Shown here: piece by piece, positions 25,541 through 39,167 of the stretch
Position numbering within the stretch: the first letter of the stretch is position 1
How the letters are laid out: each line of letters starts with the position of its first letter
NCBI RefSeq assembly: GCF_013302895.1
Contig: NZ_VJOK01000001.1
Location: 3,691,466 to 3,736,347, forward strand
Reading direction: 5' to 3'
Length of the DNA: 44,882 nucleotides
Source: Streptomyces albus subsp. chlorinus
Lineage (GTDB): Bacteria; Actinomycetota; Actinomycetes; Streptomycetales; Streptomycetaceae
Made by a program: the position numbers and the translations under genes
Notes under the pieces: model-generated
The model's database searches: none
Seen by the model: the letters and a program-made list of their open reading frames with translations, nothing else
What the model was told of the DNA's origin: nothing

Positions 25541-25678
25541 TCAGGCCGACAGGCGGGCGCGACCCTTGCTGCGGCGGTTCGCGATGATCGCGCGGCCGGC
25601 ACGGGTCCGCATGCGCAGCCGGAAGCCGTGGGTCTTCGCGCGGCGGCGGTTGTTCGGCTGGAAGGTGCGCTTGCTCAC
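25541..25678 (-). CDS. rpmH: 50S ribosomal protein L34
   Basis: A 45-aa basic ribosomal protein beginning [18 protein letters not shown] and ending SKGRARLSA, matching L34 along its whole length. GTG start at 25678. First gene of the minus-strand cluster that runs through rsmG, divergent from dnaA across 513 bp. Confidence 0.97.
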   Translation of the reverse strand: MSKRTFQPNNRRRAKTHGFRLRMRTRAGRAIIANRRSKGRARLSA

Positions 25679-25873
25679 TCGGGGGCTCCAGGGATGCTTC
25701 GTGTCCGGCGGGGCACCGCAGGACAGGGTGTGGGGAGTCGACCGGCTGTCACCGTGCGCCCACGAGTAGCTCGCAACGCCCGAGTGTGCACCGCTTCAGG
25801 ATCAACTGGGACACACCCGCTGATCTTGCCCTTCGGAGGCAGGCGGCAGCAGCCGTCGACACTCGACCTGGTT

Positions 25874-25903
25874 ACGGTACGCGCGCCTACGCCATCCGGT
25901 CAA
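25874..25903 (-). promoter_or_regulatory. Promoter of rpmH cluster
   Basis: On the minus strand: TTGACC (25898-25903), 18-bp spacer, TACCGT (25874-25879). This fits the housekeeping HrdB pattern and lies about 200 bp upstream of the rpmH start. The -10 is identical to, and the -35 one base from, the proposed dnaA promoter. Confidence 0.6.
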
Positions 25904-26011
25904 ACCAGCGCCAGAGGCGGCTCCACGGCGCCGCCCGGCAGCCGGTGGGGCCCGGAAGCGGCCGGACGAGCCCCACCCGGCCGTACGCTCCCGCCACACT
26001 CGTACACAGCC

Positions 26012-26020
26012 TGTGGACAA
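26012..26020 (-). promoter_or_regulatory. Perfect DnaA box upstream of dnaA
   Basis: TGTGGACAA on the plus strand (TTGTCCACA on the minus), the only perfect consensus DnaA box I found. It ends 4 bp before the proposed dnaA -35, positioned for autoregulation. Confidence 0.85.
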
Positions 26021-26024
26021 CGAC

Positions 26025-26054
26025 TTGAACGCGACAGGCTCGCGTGACTACCGT
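26025..26054 (+). promoter_or_regulatory. Promoter of dnaA
   Basis: TTGAAC (26025-26030), 18-bp spacer, TACCGT (26049-26054). Transcription from here would give a leader of about 130 nt before the dnaA GTG, carrying two 18-bp direct repeats. Confidence 0.55.
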
Positions 26055-26141
26055 GGCCGAACTTCCTTTCCTTCCCGACCGTCCCGAGAACCATGCATGC
26101 GTGGGACCCGATCGACCATCCGGCGGTCGGGCACCGGACGA

Positions 26142-26178
26142 CCGTCACCCAGCGAGTGACCCGTCACCCAGCGAGTGA
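26142..26178. repeat. 18-bp direct repeat in the dnaA leader
   Basis: CCGTCACCCAGCGAGTGA occurs twice (26142-26159 and 26161-26178) with a 19-bp period, 13 bp before the dnaA start codon. Each copy has TCAC/GTGA ends, a small dyad. Candidate operator or leader-RNA element. Confidence 0.85.
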
Positions 26179-26191
26179 GAGAGCGTGCCCC

Positions 26192-28345
26192 GTGGCTGAC
26201 CTACCTGCCGATCTTGCCGCAGTGTGGCCACGGGTGCTGGACCAGCTCCTGCGCGAGGGGCAAGGGGTCGAGGCGAAGGACCAGCGGTGGCTGCGGGACT
26301 GCCAGCCCCTCGTCCTCGTCTCCGGCACGGCCCTGCTCGGCGTGCCGAACGAGTACGCGAAGGGCGTCCTGGAGGGCCGGCTCGCCCCGGTGATCACCGA
26401 GACTCTCAGCCGGGAGTGCCAGCAGCCGATCCGGCTGGCGATCACGGTGACGGGCCCGGCGCCCGAGCCCCCGGCCCCCGCCGCACCGTCGGCACCAACC
26501 GCACCCGCCATTCCGTCGCCCACCCCCGCGCCCGAGCAGCAGCACCAGCCGGCGCAGCGCGAGGGCGGCTACGACGCGGCGTACGACACGTACCAGCCGC
26601 GCGAGGCGTACGACGGCTACGAGCAGCGGGGCGACCACGGCGGACCCCAGCCCGGCAGCCAGCACGGGCCGCAGCACGGCCCCCGTGATCTGCAGGCACA
26701 GCAGGGACAGCAGGGCCATCAGGGACAGCAAGGCCAGCAGCAGGGGCAGCCCGACCGCTACGAGCAGCCCGAACGGCCGGAGCGGTACGAGCAGCCCGAG
26801 CGCTTCGAGCAGTACGAGCAGTACGAGGGCCGCGAGGTGCCCGGCTCCCGCTCGGCGTTCCCGGACTACACACAGAGCCCGCTGCCCGCGCCCGGCCCCT
26901 CCTCCTGGCAGCAGCGGCGCGACCCGTACCCGCCGCAGCACCAGCGTCACAGCCCGTACGACCACCGGCAGCAGGGCGGCTACGACCAGCAGCCCCCCTA
27001 CGACCAGCAGCCCTACGACCAGCAGGGGTACGAGAAGCAGGGGTACGAGAAGCAGGGGTACGAGAAGCAGGGGTACGAGCAGCCCGGTTACGAGCAGCCC
27101 GGTTACGAGCAGCCTGGTTACGACCAGCAGTCGTACGAGTCCTACGAGCAGCAGCACCAGCCGCAGCAGCACCAGCGCCCCCGTCCGCAGGTGCCGCCCC
27201 AGGGACGGCCGCCCGCCCCGCACTACGACAGCCCGTCCCAGCTGCCCGCGCCCAGCGGTGCGCCGGGGCCGCTGGCCGCGCAGCCCGCGCCGGCAACCGG
27301 ACCGGGCGAGCCGACGGCACGGCTCAACCCCAAGTACCTGTTCGACACCTTCGTGATCGGCGCCTCGAACCGCTTCGCGCACGCCGCGGCCGTGGCCGTG
27401 GCCGAGGCGCCGGCCAAGGCGTACAACCCGCTGTTCATCTACGGCGAGTCCGGGCTCGGCAAGACGCACCTGCTGCACGCGATCGGTCACTACGCGCGCA
27501 GCCTCTACCCGGGGACGCGGGTGCGCTACGTCAGCTCGGAGGAGTTCACCAACGAGTTCATCAACTCCATCCGCGACGGCAAGGCGGACGCGTTCCGCAA
27601 GCGCTACCGCGACATGGACATCCTGCTCGTCGACGACGTCCAGTTCCTCGCGGACAAGGAGTCGACGCAGGAGGAGTTCTTCCACACCTTCAACACGCTG
27701 CACAACGCCAACAAGCAGATCGTGCTCTCCAGCGACCGGCCGCCCAAGGCGCTGGAAACGCTGGAGGACCGGCTGCGCAACCGCTTCGAGTGGGGCCTGA
27801 TCACCGATGTGCAGCCCCCGGAGCTGGAGACGCGGATCGCGATCCTGCGCAAGAAGGCGGTGCAGGAGCAGCTCAACGCACCGCCGGAGGTGCTGGAGTT
27901 CATCGCCTCGCGGATCTCGCGCAACATCCGGGAGCTGGAGGGCGCGCTGATCCGGGTGACGGCCTTCGCGAGCCTGAACCGGCAGCCGGTCGATCTCGGT
28001 CTGACCGAGATCGTGCTCAAGGACCTGATCCCCGGCGGTGAGGACGCGACGCCGGAGATCACCGCCTCCGCCATCATGGCGGCCACCGCAGACTACTTCG
28101 GGCTGACGGTGGACGACCTGTGCGGCTCCTCGCGCAGCCGGGTCCTGGTGACGGCGCGGCAGATCGCCATGTACCTGTGCCGGGAGCTGACCGATCTGTC
28201 GCTGCCGAAGATCGGCGGCCAGTTCGGCGGCCGCGACCACACGACGGTCATGCACGCCGACCGGAAGATCCGCGCGCTGATGGCGGAGCGGCGCTCCATC
28301 TACAACCAGGTCACGGAGCTGACCAACCGCATCAAGAACGGCTGA
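26192..28345 (+). CDS. dnaA: Chromosomal replication initiator DnaA
   Basis: Binds DnaA boxes and melts oriC in its ATP form, 717 aa. Domain I is residues 1-90 ([19 protein letters not shown]). Domain II is very long (about 90-375) and rich in Gln, Tyr, Pro and Gly, including eight tandem pentapeptides of Y-[DE]-[QK]-Q-G type (residues 275-314). Domain III begins at [20 protein letters not shown] with Walker A GESGLGKT and Walker [10 protein letters not shown]. Domain IV has the signature [19 protein letters not shown] 26192 (VADLPADL) was chosen because homology starts there; the upstream frame contains the direct repeats and is leader. Streptomyces DnaA normally has an enlarged domain II, so size alone is not odd. 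Confidence 0.97.
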   Translation: MADLPADLAAVWPRVLDQLLREGQGVEAKDQRWLRDCQPLVLVSGTALLGVPNEYAKGVLEGRLAPVITETLSRECQQPIRLAITVTGPAPEPPAPAAPSAPTAPAIPSPTPAPEQQHQPAQREGGYDAAYDTYQPREAYDGYEQRGDHGGPQPGSQHGPQHGPRDLQAQQGQQGHQGQQGQQQGQPDRYEQPERPERYEQPERFEQYEQYEGREVPGSRSAFPDYTQSPLPAPGPSSWQQRRDPYPPQHQRHSPYDHRQQGGYDQQPPYDQQPYDQQGYEKQGYEKQGYEKQGYEQPGYEQPGYEQPGYDQQSYESYEQQHQPQQHQRPRPQVPPQGRPPAPHYDSPSQLPAPSGAPGPLAAQPAPATGPGEPTARLNPKYLFDTFVIGASNRFAHAAAVAVAEAPAKAYNPLFIYGESGLGKTHLLHAIGHYARSLYPGTRVRYVSSEEFTNEFINSIRDGKADAFRKRYRDMDILLVDDVQFLADKESTQEEFFHTFNTLHNANKQIVLSSDRPPKALETLEDRLRNRFEWGLITDVQPPELETRIAILRKKAVQEQLNAPPEVLEFIASRISRNIRELEGALIRVTAFASLNRQPVDLGLTEIVLKDLIPGGEDATPEITASAIMAATADYFGLTVDDLCGSSRSRVLVTARQIAMYLCRELTDLSLPKIGGQFGGRDHTTVMHADRKIRALMAERRSIYNQVTELTNRIKNG
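27014..27133 (+). repeat. 8 x 15-bp tandem repeat within dnaA domain II
   Basis: Eight consecutive 15-bp units starting TACGAG or TACGAC; units 2-4 are identical (TACGAGAAGCAGGGG), as are units 5 and 6 (TACGAGCAGCCCGGT). They encode pentapeptides such as YEKQG and YEQPG. Confidence 0.9.
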
Positions 28346-28411
28346 GCCTGCTCGGGGGGGCGACGGCGGCCCTGCCCCGGCTCCCTGCCTCTTCGGCCCC
28401 TGATTCTTCGC

Positions 28412-28547
28412 AGCCTCTGCCTCTTCCGAGCCTCTGCCTCTTCCGAGCCTCTGCCTCTTCCGAGCCTCTGCCTCTTCCGAGCCTCTGCCTCTTCCGAGCC
28501 TCTGCCTCTTCCGAGTCCCTGACTCTTCCGAACCTCTGCCCCCTCGG
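28412..28547. repeat. 17-bp pyrimidine-rich tandem array at the dnaA side of oriC
   Basis: Six identical units AGCCTCTGCCTCTTCCG (28412-28513) followed by two diverged units (28514-28547); related CT-rich copies continue to about 28600. The period is not a multiple of three and the array begins 66 bp after the dnaA stop, so it is non-coding. Confidence 0.92.
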
Positions 28548-28640
28548 CCCCCGATTCCTCCTGGGCCTCTGACTCTTCGGCCCCGGCCTCTTCTGCCCTG
28601 GCAGGAGCGCCCCTGTACCCAGCCCTGGACAAGGGGCCTC

Positions 28641-28708
28641 ATGCCCGCCGTTCGCGGGCTGCGGACCGCTGGGGGCCGGGCGCGCCGTTCCCCGCGCCCC
28701 TTCGGGGC
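28641..28708. repeat. GC-rich hairpin element resembling a dispersed Streptomyces intergenic repeat
   Basis: Contains the hairpin 28643-28659 (GCCCGC/GCGGGC), then GGGCGCG (28678-28684) pairing with CGCGCCC (28693-28699), and a GCCCC-TTC-GGGGC tip (28696-28708). The string CCCCGCGCCCCTTCGGGGC is very common between Streptomyces genes in my recollection. It may terminate dnaA transcripts. Confidence 0.55.
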
Positions 28709-29457
28709 ACGTCTCTTCCTCCCTCTCGCTGTTCGATTCCGGGGCCGCTGGGCCGTTCGGTCCACAAGAATCGGGGGTTCACCGCTTCCACACCCTGGGG
28801 ACCATCCCTGTTGTCCCAAGGGCGTCCACAACGGCCCCCATGGGAGGCTGGTTTGCCGAGGCCAGGGGGCTGTGTATTTGTGGGCGCCCGTCGTCCACAG
28901 CTGTGGAGGGGGAGACGGGCCGCGAGCAGCGCCGTGACTTGTCCACCGGCTGCCCACAGGCGAGGGCCGTTTTTCCCCAGTGATCAGCCACTTCTCCACA
29001 GAGCTGTCCACTGTTCGGCAACGCAACGCGCCCCCTCACCGGTCCGAGTGAAAGCCGTCACATCGGGGCCGAGGATTGGGCTGTGGGAAAGACGGGTAAA
29101 ACTGTGGGCGCCGCTGTGGGGAACCCGCCTCTTCCTGTGGGCGGGCTGTGCAGAACTTTTCGCTGTCCACAGAAACGGCCTGTTCTCCACCGGTCCACCC
29201 ACAGGCACGGTGGACAAAATCCTGGCTCTGAGCTGTGGAAACGGGCTTTTCCACCGTTTCCACAAGCCCTACTACTACGACCACACAGAGAGAGCCCGGG
29301 AATCGATTCGAAGTCGGGGCTGTGCACAACTCGGCGCCGAGCGCCTGGAGCGGGATCGCACCGACTTGACCCACACCCGCGTCCGCTGTCGGTCCGGTGC
29401 GTCAGACTGGTGCCCGGCAACTGCACGAGTGACGGCAGCAGCAGGAGGCGGCTGAAG

Positions 29458-30588
29458 GTGAAGATCCGGGTTGAACGCGATGTCCTCGCGGAGGCAGTGG
29501 CCTGGACGGCCAAGAGCCTCCCCGCCCGCCCGCCGGTGCCCGTCCTCGCGGGCCTGCTGCTGAAGGCGGACGACAGCTCGCTGAGCCTGTCCGGCTTCGA
29601 CTACGAGGTCTCGGCGCGGGTCTCGGTCGACGCCGAGGTCGAGGAGGAGGGGACCGTCCTGGTGTCCGGCCGCCTGCTGGCCGACATCTGCCGCGCCCTC
29701 CCCAACCGGCCGGTCGAGATCTCCACAGACGGTGTGCGGGTGACCGTCGTGTGCGGCTCGTCCCGCTTCACCCTGCACACCCTCCCGGTGGAGGAGTACC
29801 CGGCGCTGCCCCAGATGCCGTCGGCCACCGGCACCGTCCCGGGCGAGGTCTTCGCCGCCGCGGCGCAGCAGGTCGCCATCGCGGCCGGCCGGGACGACAC
29901 CCTCCCGGTGCTGACGGGTGTGCGCATCGAGATCGAGGGCGACACGGTCACCCTGGCCTCCACCGACCGCTACCGCTTCGCGGTGCGCGAGTTCCTGTGG
30001 AAGCCGGAGACGCCGGACGCCTCGGCGGTGGCCCTGGTGCCCGCCAAGACGCTGCTGGACACCGCGAAATCCCTCAGCGGCGGTGAGCATGTGACCCTGG
30101 CGCTGTCCGGTTCCGGTTCCGGTGAGGGCCTCATCGGTTTCGAGGGCGCCGGGCGGCGGACGACGACGCGGCTGCTGGAGGGCGACCTGCCCAAGTACCG
30201 CACGCTCTTCCCGACGGAGTTCAACTCCGTCGCCGTGATCGAGACGGCCCCGTTCGTGGAGGCCGTCAAGCGTGTGGCGCTCGTGGCCGAGCGGAACACC
30301 CCGGTGCGGCTCAGCTTCGAGCAGGGTGTGCTCACCCTGGAGGCCGGCTCCAGCGACGACGCACAGGCTGTGGAGAGGGTCGACGCCGATCTGGAGGGTG
30401 ACGACATCTCGATCGCCTTCAACCCCGGGTTCCTGCTGGAGGGGCTGAGCGCGATCGACGCGCCGGTGGCGCAGCTCTCGTTCACCACCTCGACCAAGCC
30501 CGCCCTGCTGAGCGGCCGTCCGGCCAAGGACGCGGAGGCCGATGAGGCCTACAAGTACCTGATCATGCCGGTGCGGCTCTCCGGCTAG
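29458..30588 (+). CDS. dnaN: DNA polymerase III beta subunit (sliding clamp)
   Basis: Ring-forming processivity clamp of the replicase, 376 aa, with three repeated clamp domains. It begins KIRVERDVLAEAVAWTAKSL; the central domain contains TLPVLTGVRIEIEG and LASTDRYRFAVRE, and the C-terminus is YKYLIMPVRLSG. GTG 29458 follows GCAGGAGGCGGCTGAAG, a clear ribosome site. It is the first gene right of oriC; a small hairpin at 30634-30653 and 152 bp separate it from gnd. Confidence 0.97.
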   Translation: MKIRVERDVLAEAVAWTAKSLPARPPVPVLAGLLLKADDSSLSLSGFDYEVSARVSVDAEVEEEGTVLVSGRLLADICRALPNRPVEISTDGVRVTVVCGSSRFTLHTLPVEEYPALPQMPSATGTVPGEVFAAAAQQVAIAAGRDDTLPVLTGVRIEIEGDTVTLASTDRYRFAVREFLWKPETPDASAVALVPAKTLLDTAKSLSGGEHVTLALSGSGSGEGLIGFEGAGRRTTTRLLEGDLPKYRTLFPTEFNSVAVIETAPFVEAVKRVALVAERNTPVRLSFEQGVLTLEAGSSDDAQAVERVDADLEGDDISIAFNPGFLLEGLSAIDAPVAQLSFTTSTKPALLSGRPAKDAEADEAYKYLIMPVRLSG

Positions 30589-30633
30589 GAGACTCCGCAC
30601 GCCGGGGTGTCGCGGCGAGCCTTGCCGGGCACC

Positions 30634-30653
30634 GCCGGACATCGCCGTCCGGC
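30634..30653 (+). terminator. Hairpin after dnaN
   Basis: GCCGGAC (30634-30640) and GTCCGGC (30647-30653) form a perfect 7-bp stem with a 6-nt loop, 45 bp after the dnaN stop. Possible weak terminator; no T-run. Confidence 0.4.
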
Positions 30654-30740
30654 CGCCACCGCCGGGGCGGGGAAGGGCGGGCCCAGGCGTAGGGTCGTAT
30701 TCAGGTACGAATCCGTAGGAAGCACAGCTAAGGGGCAGTG

Positions 30741-31730
30741 ATGGAGCTCGGTCTGGTTGGTCTCGGGAAGATGGGCGGGAACATGCGCGAGCGCATCCGC
30801 CGCGGGGGCCACACGGTCATCGGGTACGACCGGAATCCGGACGTCGCCGACGTGGGCAGCCTCAAGGAACTGGTCGACTCGCTCAGCGCGCCGCGCGTGG
30901 TGTGGGTGATGGTTCCGGCCGGCGCCGCCACGCAGTCGACCATCGACGAGCTGGCCGAGCTGCTCTCCCCCGGTGACCTGGTCGTGGACGGCGGCAACTC
31001 GCGCTGGACGGACGACGAGAAGCACGCCGAGGAGCTGAGGGCCAAGGGCATCGGTTTCGTGGACTGCGGTGTCTCGGGCGGTGTGTGGGGCCTGGAGAAC
31101 GGCTACGCGCTGATGTACGGCGGCGACGCCGAGGACGTGGCGAAGGTGCAGCCGATCTTCGACGCCCTCAAGCCCAATGAATCCGACGCGCGAAGCGCGA
31201 CCACTCGGGGCGGTGGCGGGCGACGGGCGGGCGAGTTCGGTTCCGTGCACGCGGGCAAGGTCGGCGCCGGCCACTTCGCGAAGATGGTCCACAACGGCAT
31301 CGAGTACGCGATGATGCAGGCTTTCGCGGAGGGCTGGGAGCTGCTGGAGGCGGCCGACTCGGTGACCGACGTGCGCGAGGTCTTCCGCTCCTGGCAGGAG
31401 GGCACCGTCATCCGCTCCTGGCTGCTGGACCTGGCGGTCAAGGCGCTGGACAGCGACGAGCACCTGGACGCGCTGCGCGGTTACGCGGCGGACTCGGGAG
31501 AGGGCCGCTGGACGGTGGAGGCGGCGATCGACAACGCGGTGCCGCTGCCCGCCATCACGGCGTCGCTGTTCGCCCGGTTCTCCTCGCGTCAGGAGGACTC
31601 CCCGCAGATGAAGATGATCGCCGCGCTGCGCAACCAGTTCGGCGGCCACGCGGTCACCGCGGCCGACAAGGCAGGGGAGAAGGGCGCCGACGCGCCGGGT
31701 GCGGACGTCACGCCGCCCACGGGGGGCTGA
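30741..31730 (+). CDS. gnd: 6-phosphogluconate dehydrogenase (decarboxylating), with an 18-residue insertion
   Basis: Oxidatively decarboxylates 6-phosphogluconate to ribulose 5-phosphate. The 329-aa short form resembles the NAD-preferring GndA/YqeC type. Nucleotide site [12 protein letters not shown] (residues 5-16), the DGGNSRW loop, the substrate motif [19 protein letters not shown], and the [17 protein letters not shown] catalytic helix are all present. An extra segment [18 protein letters not shown] (about residues 147-164) sits between DALKP and [12 protein letters not shown], where homologues I know run straight through. ATG 30741 follows AGGGGCAGTG; an adjacent GTG at 30738 is the alternative. 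recF starts 10 bp downstream. Confidence 0.93.
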   Translation: MELGLVGLGKMGGNMRERIRRGGHTVIGYDRNPDVADVGSLKELVDSLSAPRVVWVMVPAGAATQSTIDELAELLSPGDLVVDGGNSRWTDDEKHAEELRAKGIGFVDCGVSGGVWGLENGYALMYGGDAEDVAKVQPIFDALKPNESDARSATTRGGGGRRAGEFGSVHAGKVGAGHFAKMVHNGIEYAMMQAFAEGWELLEAADSVTDVREVFRSWQEGTVIRSWLLDLAVKALDSDEHLDALRGYAADSGEGRWTVEAAIDNAVPLPAITASLFARFSSRQEDSPQMKMIAALRNQFGGHAVTAADKAGEKGADAPGADVTPPTGG

Positions 31731-31740
31731 CGGCGCTCCG

Positions 31741-32856
31741 ATGCACGTCACGCATCTCTCGCTCGCCGATTTCCGGTCGTACGCCCGGGCCGAGGTGCCG
31801 CTCGGGCCGGGCGTCACGGCGTTCCTCGGGCCGAATGGCCAGGGGAAGACGAATCTGGTGGAGGCCGTCGGCTATCTGGCGACGCTGGGCAGCCACCGGG
31901 TCGCCGCGGACGCGCCGCTGGTGCGGGCGGGCGCCCAGCGGGCCGTCGTCCGCGCGCAGGTGCGGCAGGGCGAGCGGGAGCAGCTGGTCGAGCTGGAGCT
32001 GAATCCGGGCAGGGCGAACCGGGCACGGATCAACCGGTCCTCGCAGGTGCGTCCCCGCGATGTGCTGGGCATCCTGCGCACGGTGCTGTTCGCGCCGGAG
32101 GACCTGGCGCTGGTCAAGGGCGATCCGGGGGAGCGACGCCGGTTCGCGGACGAGCTGGTGGTGGCGCGGGCGCCGCGGATGGCGGGGGTGCGCTCGGACT
32201 ACGAGCGGGTGCTCAAGCAGCGCAACAGCCTGCTGAAGTCGGCGGCGATGGCGCGGCGGCACGGCGGGCGGGGCGTGGACCTGTCCACGCTGGACGTGTG
32301 GGACCAGCACCTGGCGCGGGCCGGTGCCGAGCTGCTGGCGCAGCGGCTGGACCTGCTGGCGGTGCTGGGGCCGCTGGCGGACAAGGCGTACGAGCGGCTG
32401 GCGCCGGGCGGCGGTCCCCTCGCGCTGGAGTACCGGGGGCCGGTGCCGGGCGCCTCGCGGGAAGAGCTGTACGCGGGGCTGCTGGCGGCGCTCGGTGAGG
32501 CCCGCAAGCAGGAGATCGAGCGGGGGGTGACGCTGGTCGGCCCGCACCGGGACGATGTGCTGCTGCGGCTGGGGGAGCTGCCCGCGAAGGGGTACGCGAG
32601 CCACGGGGAGTCGTGGTCGTATGCGCTGGCGCTGCGGCTGGCCGCCTACGAGCTGCTCAAGAGCGAGGGGCACGAGCCGGTGCTGGTCCTGGACGACGTC
32701 TTCGCCGAGCTGGACACCCGGCGCCGCGCCCGGCTGGCCGAGCTGGTGGCCGGTGCGGAGCAGGTGCTGGTGACGGCGGCCGTGCCCGAGGACGTTCCCG
32801 AGGTGCTGGAGGGGGCGCGGTTCTCGGTGGCGGACGGGGAGGTGACCCCGGAGTGA
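31741..32856 (+). CDS. recF: DNA replication and repair protein RecF
   Basis: SMC-like ATPase that helps load RecA at single-strand gaps, 371 aa. Walker A is GPNGQGKTN (about residues 29-37), the signature region includes [17 protein letters not shown], and Walker B is [19 protein letters not shown] 31741 begins [13 protein letters not shown], the conserved RecF N-terminus. It lies 10 bp after gnd, and its stop overlaps the dciA start as GTGA, so the three probably form one transcript. Confidence 0.97.
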   Translation: MHVTHLSLADFRSYARAEVPLGPGVTAFLGPNGQGKTNLVEAVGYLATLGSHRVAADAPLVRAGAQRAVVRAQVRQGEREQLVELELNPGRANRARINRSSQVRPRDVLGILRTVLFAPEDLALVKGDPGERRRFADELVVARAPRMAGVRSDYERVLKQRNSLLKSAAMARRHGGRGVDLSTLDVWDQHLARAGAELLAQRLDLLAVLGPLADKAYERLAPGGGPLALEYRGPVPGASREELYAGLLAALGEARKQEIERGVTLVGPHRDDVLLRLGELPAKGYASHGESWSYALALRLAAYELLKSEGHEPVLVLDDVFAELDTRRRARLAELVAGAEQVLVTAAVPEDVPEVLEGARFSVADGEVTPE

Positions 32857-33428
32857 CGGGGCAGCCGGAGCCGGCGCCCGGCCGGGAGACGCCGGAGGGG
32901 CCGCAGGGCGCGGAGACGGAAGGGCCCCGGTCCAGCGGGGTCGATCTGGCGCGGGTCGCGTTGCGGGCGGCCAAGGAGCAGGCGCGGGCGCGGGGGGCGG
33001 AGGCGCAGCAGCGCAGGCAGGCCCGGCGCGGCGGTGGGCTGCGCTCGGGGGCGCGGCGGGACGGGCGGGATCCGCTGCCGCTGGGTGCGGCCGTCAGCAG
33101 GCTGATCGCGGAGCGCGGGTGGGAGACCCCGGCGGCGGTCGGCGGGGTGATGGGCCGCTGGCCGCAGCTTGTGGGGCCCGAGGTGGCGCAGCACTGCGAG
33201 CCGCAGAAGTACGACGAGGAGGAGCGCACCCTGCTGGTGCGCTGCGACTCCACGGCGTGGGCGACGCAGCTGCGGCTGCTGGCGCCGCGGCTGGTGGCCC
33301 GGCTGAACGAGGACCTGGGCCAGGGCACCGTGAAAATGATCAAGGTGCGGGGTCCGGAGGCGCCGCGGACCGGATACGGGCCGTTGCGGGCCCCCGGGAG
33401 CCGGGGTCCGGGCGATACGTACGGGTGA
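32853..33428 (+). CDS. dciA: DciA (DUF721) replicative helicase loader/operator
   Basis: A 191-aa DUF721 protein. This family, in the recF-gyrB position in actinobacteria (Rv0004 in M. tuberculosis), is DciA, which interacts with the DnaB helicase at replication initiation. The conserved core is about residues 70-165: [30 protein letters not shown], and the KH-like region [19 protein letters not shown]. The N-terminal 65 residues and C-terminal 25 are Gly/Pro/Arg-rich. GTG 32853 overlaps the recF stop by GTGA. Its location between recF and gyrB groups it with replication genes. Confidence 0.92.
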   Translation: MTGQPEPAPGRETPEGPQGAETEGPRSSGVDLARVALRAAKEQARARGAEAQQRRQARRGGGLRSGARRDGRDPLPLGAAVSRLIAERGWETPAAVGGVMGRWPQLVGPEVAQHCEPQKYDEEERTLLVRCDSTAWATQLRLLAPRLVARLNEDLGQGTVKMIKVRGPEAPRTGYGPLRAPGSRGPGDTYG

Positions 33429-33514
33429 GGAGCGCGGGTTTCGCCGGTTCCGTCGCGGTGTGTGCGCGGACCGGGACAGCCGGAGACGGACGGAAGCGCT
33501 CAGCGCCACTGTGA

Positions 33515-35770
<2,256 letters not shown>

Positions 35771-35774
35771 CGTC

Positions 35775-35795
35775 GGCCCCCTGGGACCTGGGGCC
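35775..35795 (+). other. Short hairpin between gyrB and gyrA
   Basis: GGCCCC (35775-35780) and GGGGCC (35790-35795) with a 9-nt loop, 5 bp after the gyrB stop. It may attenuate rather than end the gyrBA transcript. Confidence 0.35.
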
Positions 35796-35854
35796 GCGCC
35801 CCGCCGGTCCCGGGCCCGAAGCGCCGTACACAGAGAAGGACTTGATCTTTAACC

Positions 35855-38464
<2,610 letters not shown>

Positions 38465-38498
38465 GACGACGAGGACGACAAGGACGAGGAGCAGGGCC

Positions 38499-39095
38499 GT
38501 GAGTGGTGCTCAGCCTCAGCCGAAGGCGCAACCGCAGCCACAGCCGCAGGCGGAGCCCCCGGGCCCTTCCCCCTCGCAGGCGCAGTCCCAGCCGGAGGCG
38601 CAGCCGCACCGGCCGCCGCGGGCCTACCCGTCCCCCCGCTCGGGGGACGGGGGCGGGAAATCGGACCGGACGGACGCACAGGGCGCCGTGCGCAAGCCCC
38701 GCACCGGGGCGCGCACGGTGCCCAGGACCCGCAAGGCCCGGCTGCGGGTGGCCAAGGCGGACGCGTGGTCGGTGATGAAGGTCAGCTTCCTGCTGGCCGT
38801 CGCGCTGGGCCTGTGCACCGTGGTGGCGGTCGCCGTGCTGTGGATGGTGATGGACGCGATGGGCGTCTTCTCCACCCTCGGCGGCACCGTCAGCGAGGCC
38901 ACCAGCGCCGAGGGCAGCGGCGGCTTCGACCTGGAGACGTTCCTCTCCCTCCCCCGCGTCCTGCTCTTCACCTCCCTGATCGCCCTGATCAACGTGGTGC
39001 TCGCCACCGCGCTGGCCACCCTCGGCGCCTTCATCTACAACCTCTCCGCCGGCTTCGTGGGCGGCGTGGAGCTGACCCTCGCGGAGGACGAGTAG
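38499..39095 (+). CDS. DUF3566 membrane protein
   Basis: A 198-aa protein conserved immediately after gyrA in actinobacteria. Residues 1-75 are a Gln/Pro-rich cytoplasmic lead (repeats of Q-P-[KQ]-A-Q-P), then a basic stretch RTRKARLRVAKADAW. Two membrane helices follow (VSFLLAVALGLCTVVAVAVLW and a later LIALINVVLATALATLGAFI), with an outer loop of about 40 residues containing TLGGTVSEA. GTG 38499 follows GAGGAGCAGGGCC. The function is unknown; position suggests cotranscription with gyrA. Confidence 0.88.
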   Translation: MSGAQPQPKAQPQPQPQAEPPGPSPSQAQSQPEAQPHRPPRAYPSPRSGDGGGKSDRTDAQGAVRKPRTGARTVPRTRKARLRVAKADAWSVMKVSFLLAVALGLCTVVAVAVLWMVMDAMGVFSTLGGTVSEATSAEGSGGFDLETFLSLPRVLLFTSLIALINVVLATALATLGAFIYNLSAGFVGGVELTLAEDE

Positions 39096-39124
39096 CCACC
39101 GGCCGTGGCCCCCGCGGAACCGAT

Positions 39125-39154
39125 TTGGGACCACGGGCTGAAGTGCGCTAATCT
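39125..39154 (+). promoter_or_regulatory. Promoter of tRNA-Ile
   Basis: TTGGGA (39125-39130), 18-bp spacer, TAATCT (39149-39154), 13 bp before the mature tRNA 5' end. Close to the housekeeping consensus. Confidence 0.6.
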
Positions 39155-39167
39155 TTCGGTGCAGCGC

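Larger units (their letters stand above)
28346..29457. other. oriC: oriC, chromosomal replication origin
   Basis: The 1,112-bp gap between dnaA and dnaN is the usual Streptomyces origin position and carries no gene. I count about 17 DnaA-box-like nonamers with a CCACA or related core. Plus-strand boxes start at 28758, 28822, 28891, 28939, 28950, 28992, 29004, 29163 and 29256. Minus-strand boxes start at 28902, 29082, 29103, 29115, 29136, 29209, 29234 and 29321. None is the perfect TTGTCCACA; the closest are CTGTCCACA (29163), TTCTCCACA (28992), TTGTCCACC (28939 and 29209) and TTGTGCACA (29321). A box-free 69-bp stretch at 29013-29081 splits the set in two. No strongly AT-rich unwinding element is visible. 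Confidence 0.9.

Noticed and set aside
28412..28547. CRISPR-like repeat array
   Set aside because: Units are contiguous 17-mers with no spacers and no cas genes nearby.
29366..29394. dnaN promoter with TTGACC at 29366
   Set aside because: The -35 matches well but no acceptable -10 follows at 16-18 bp.
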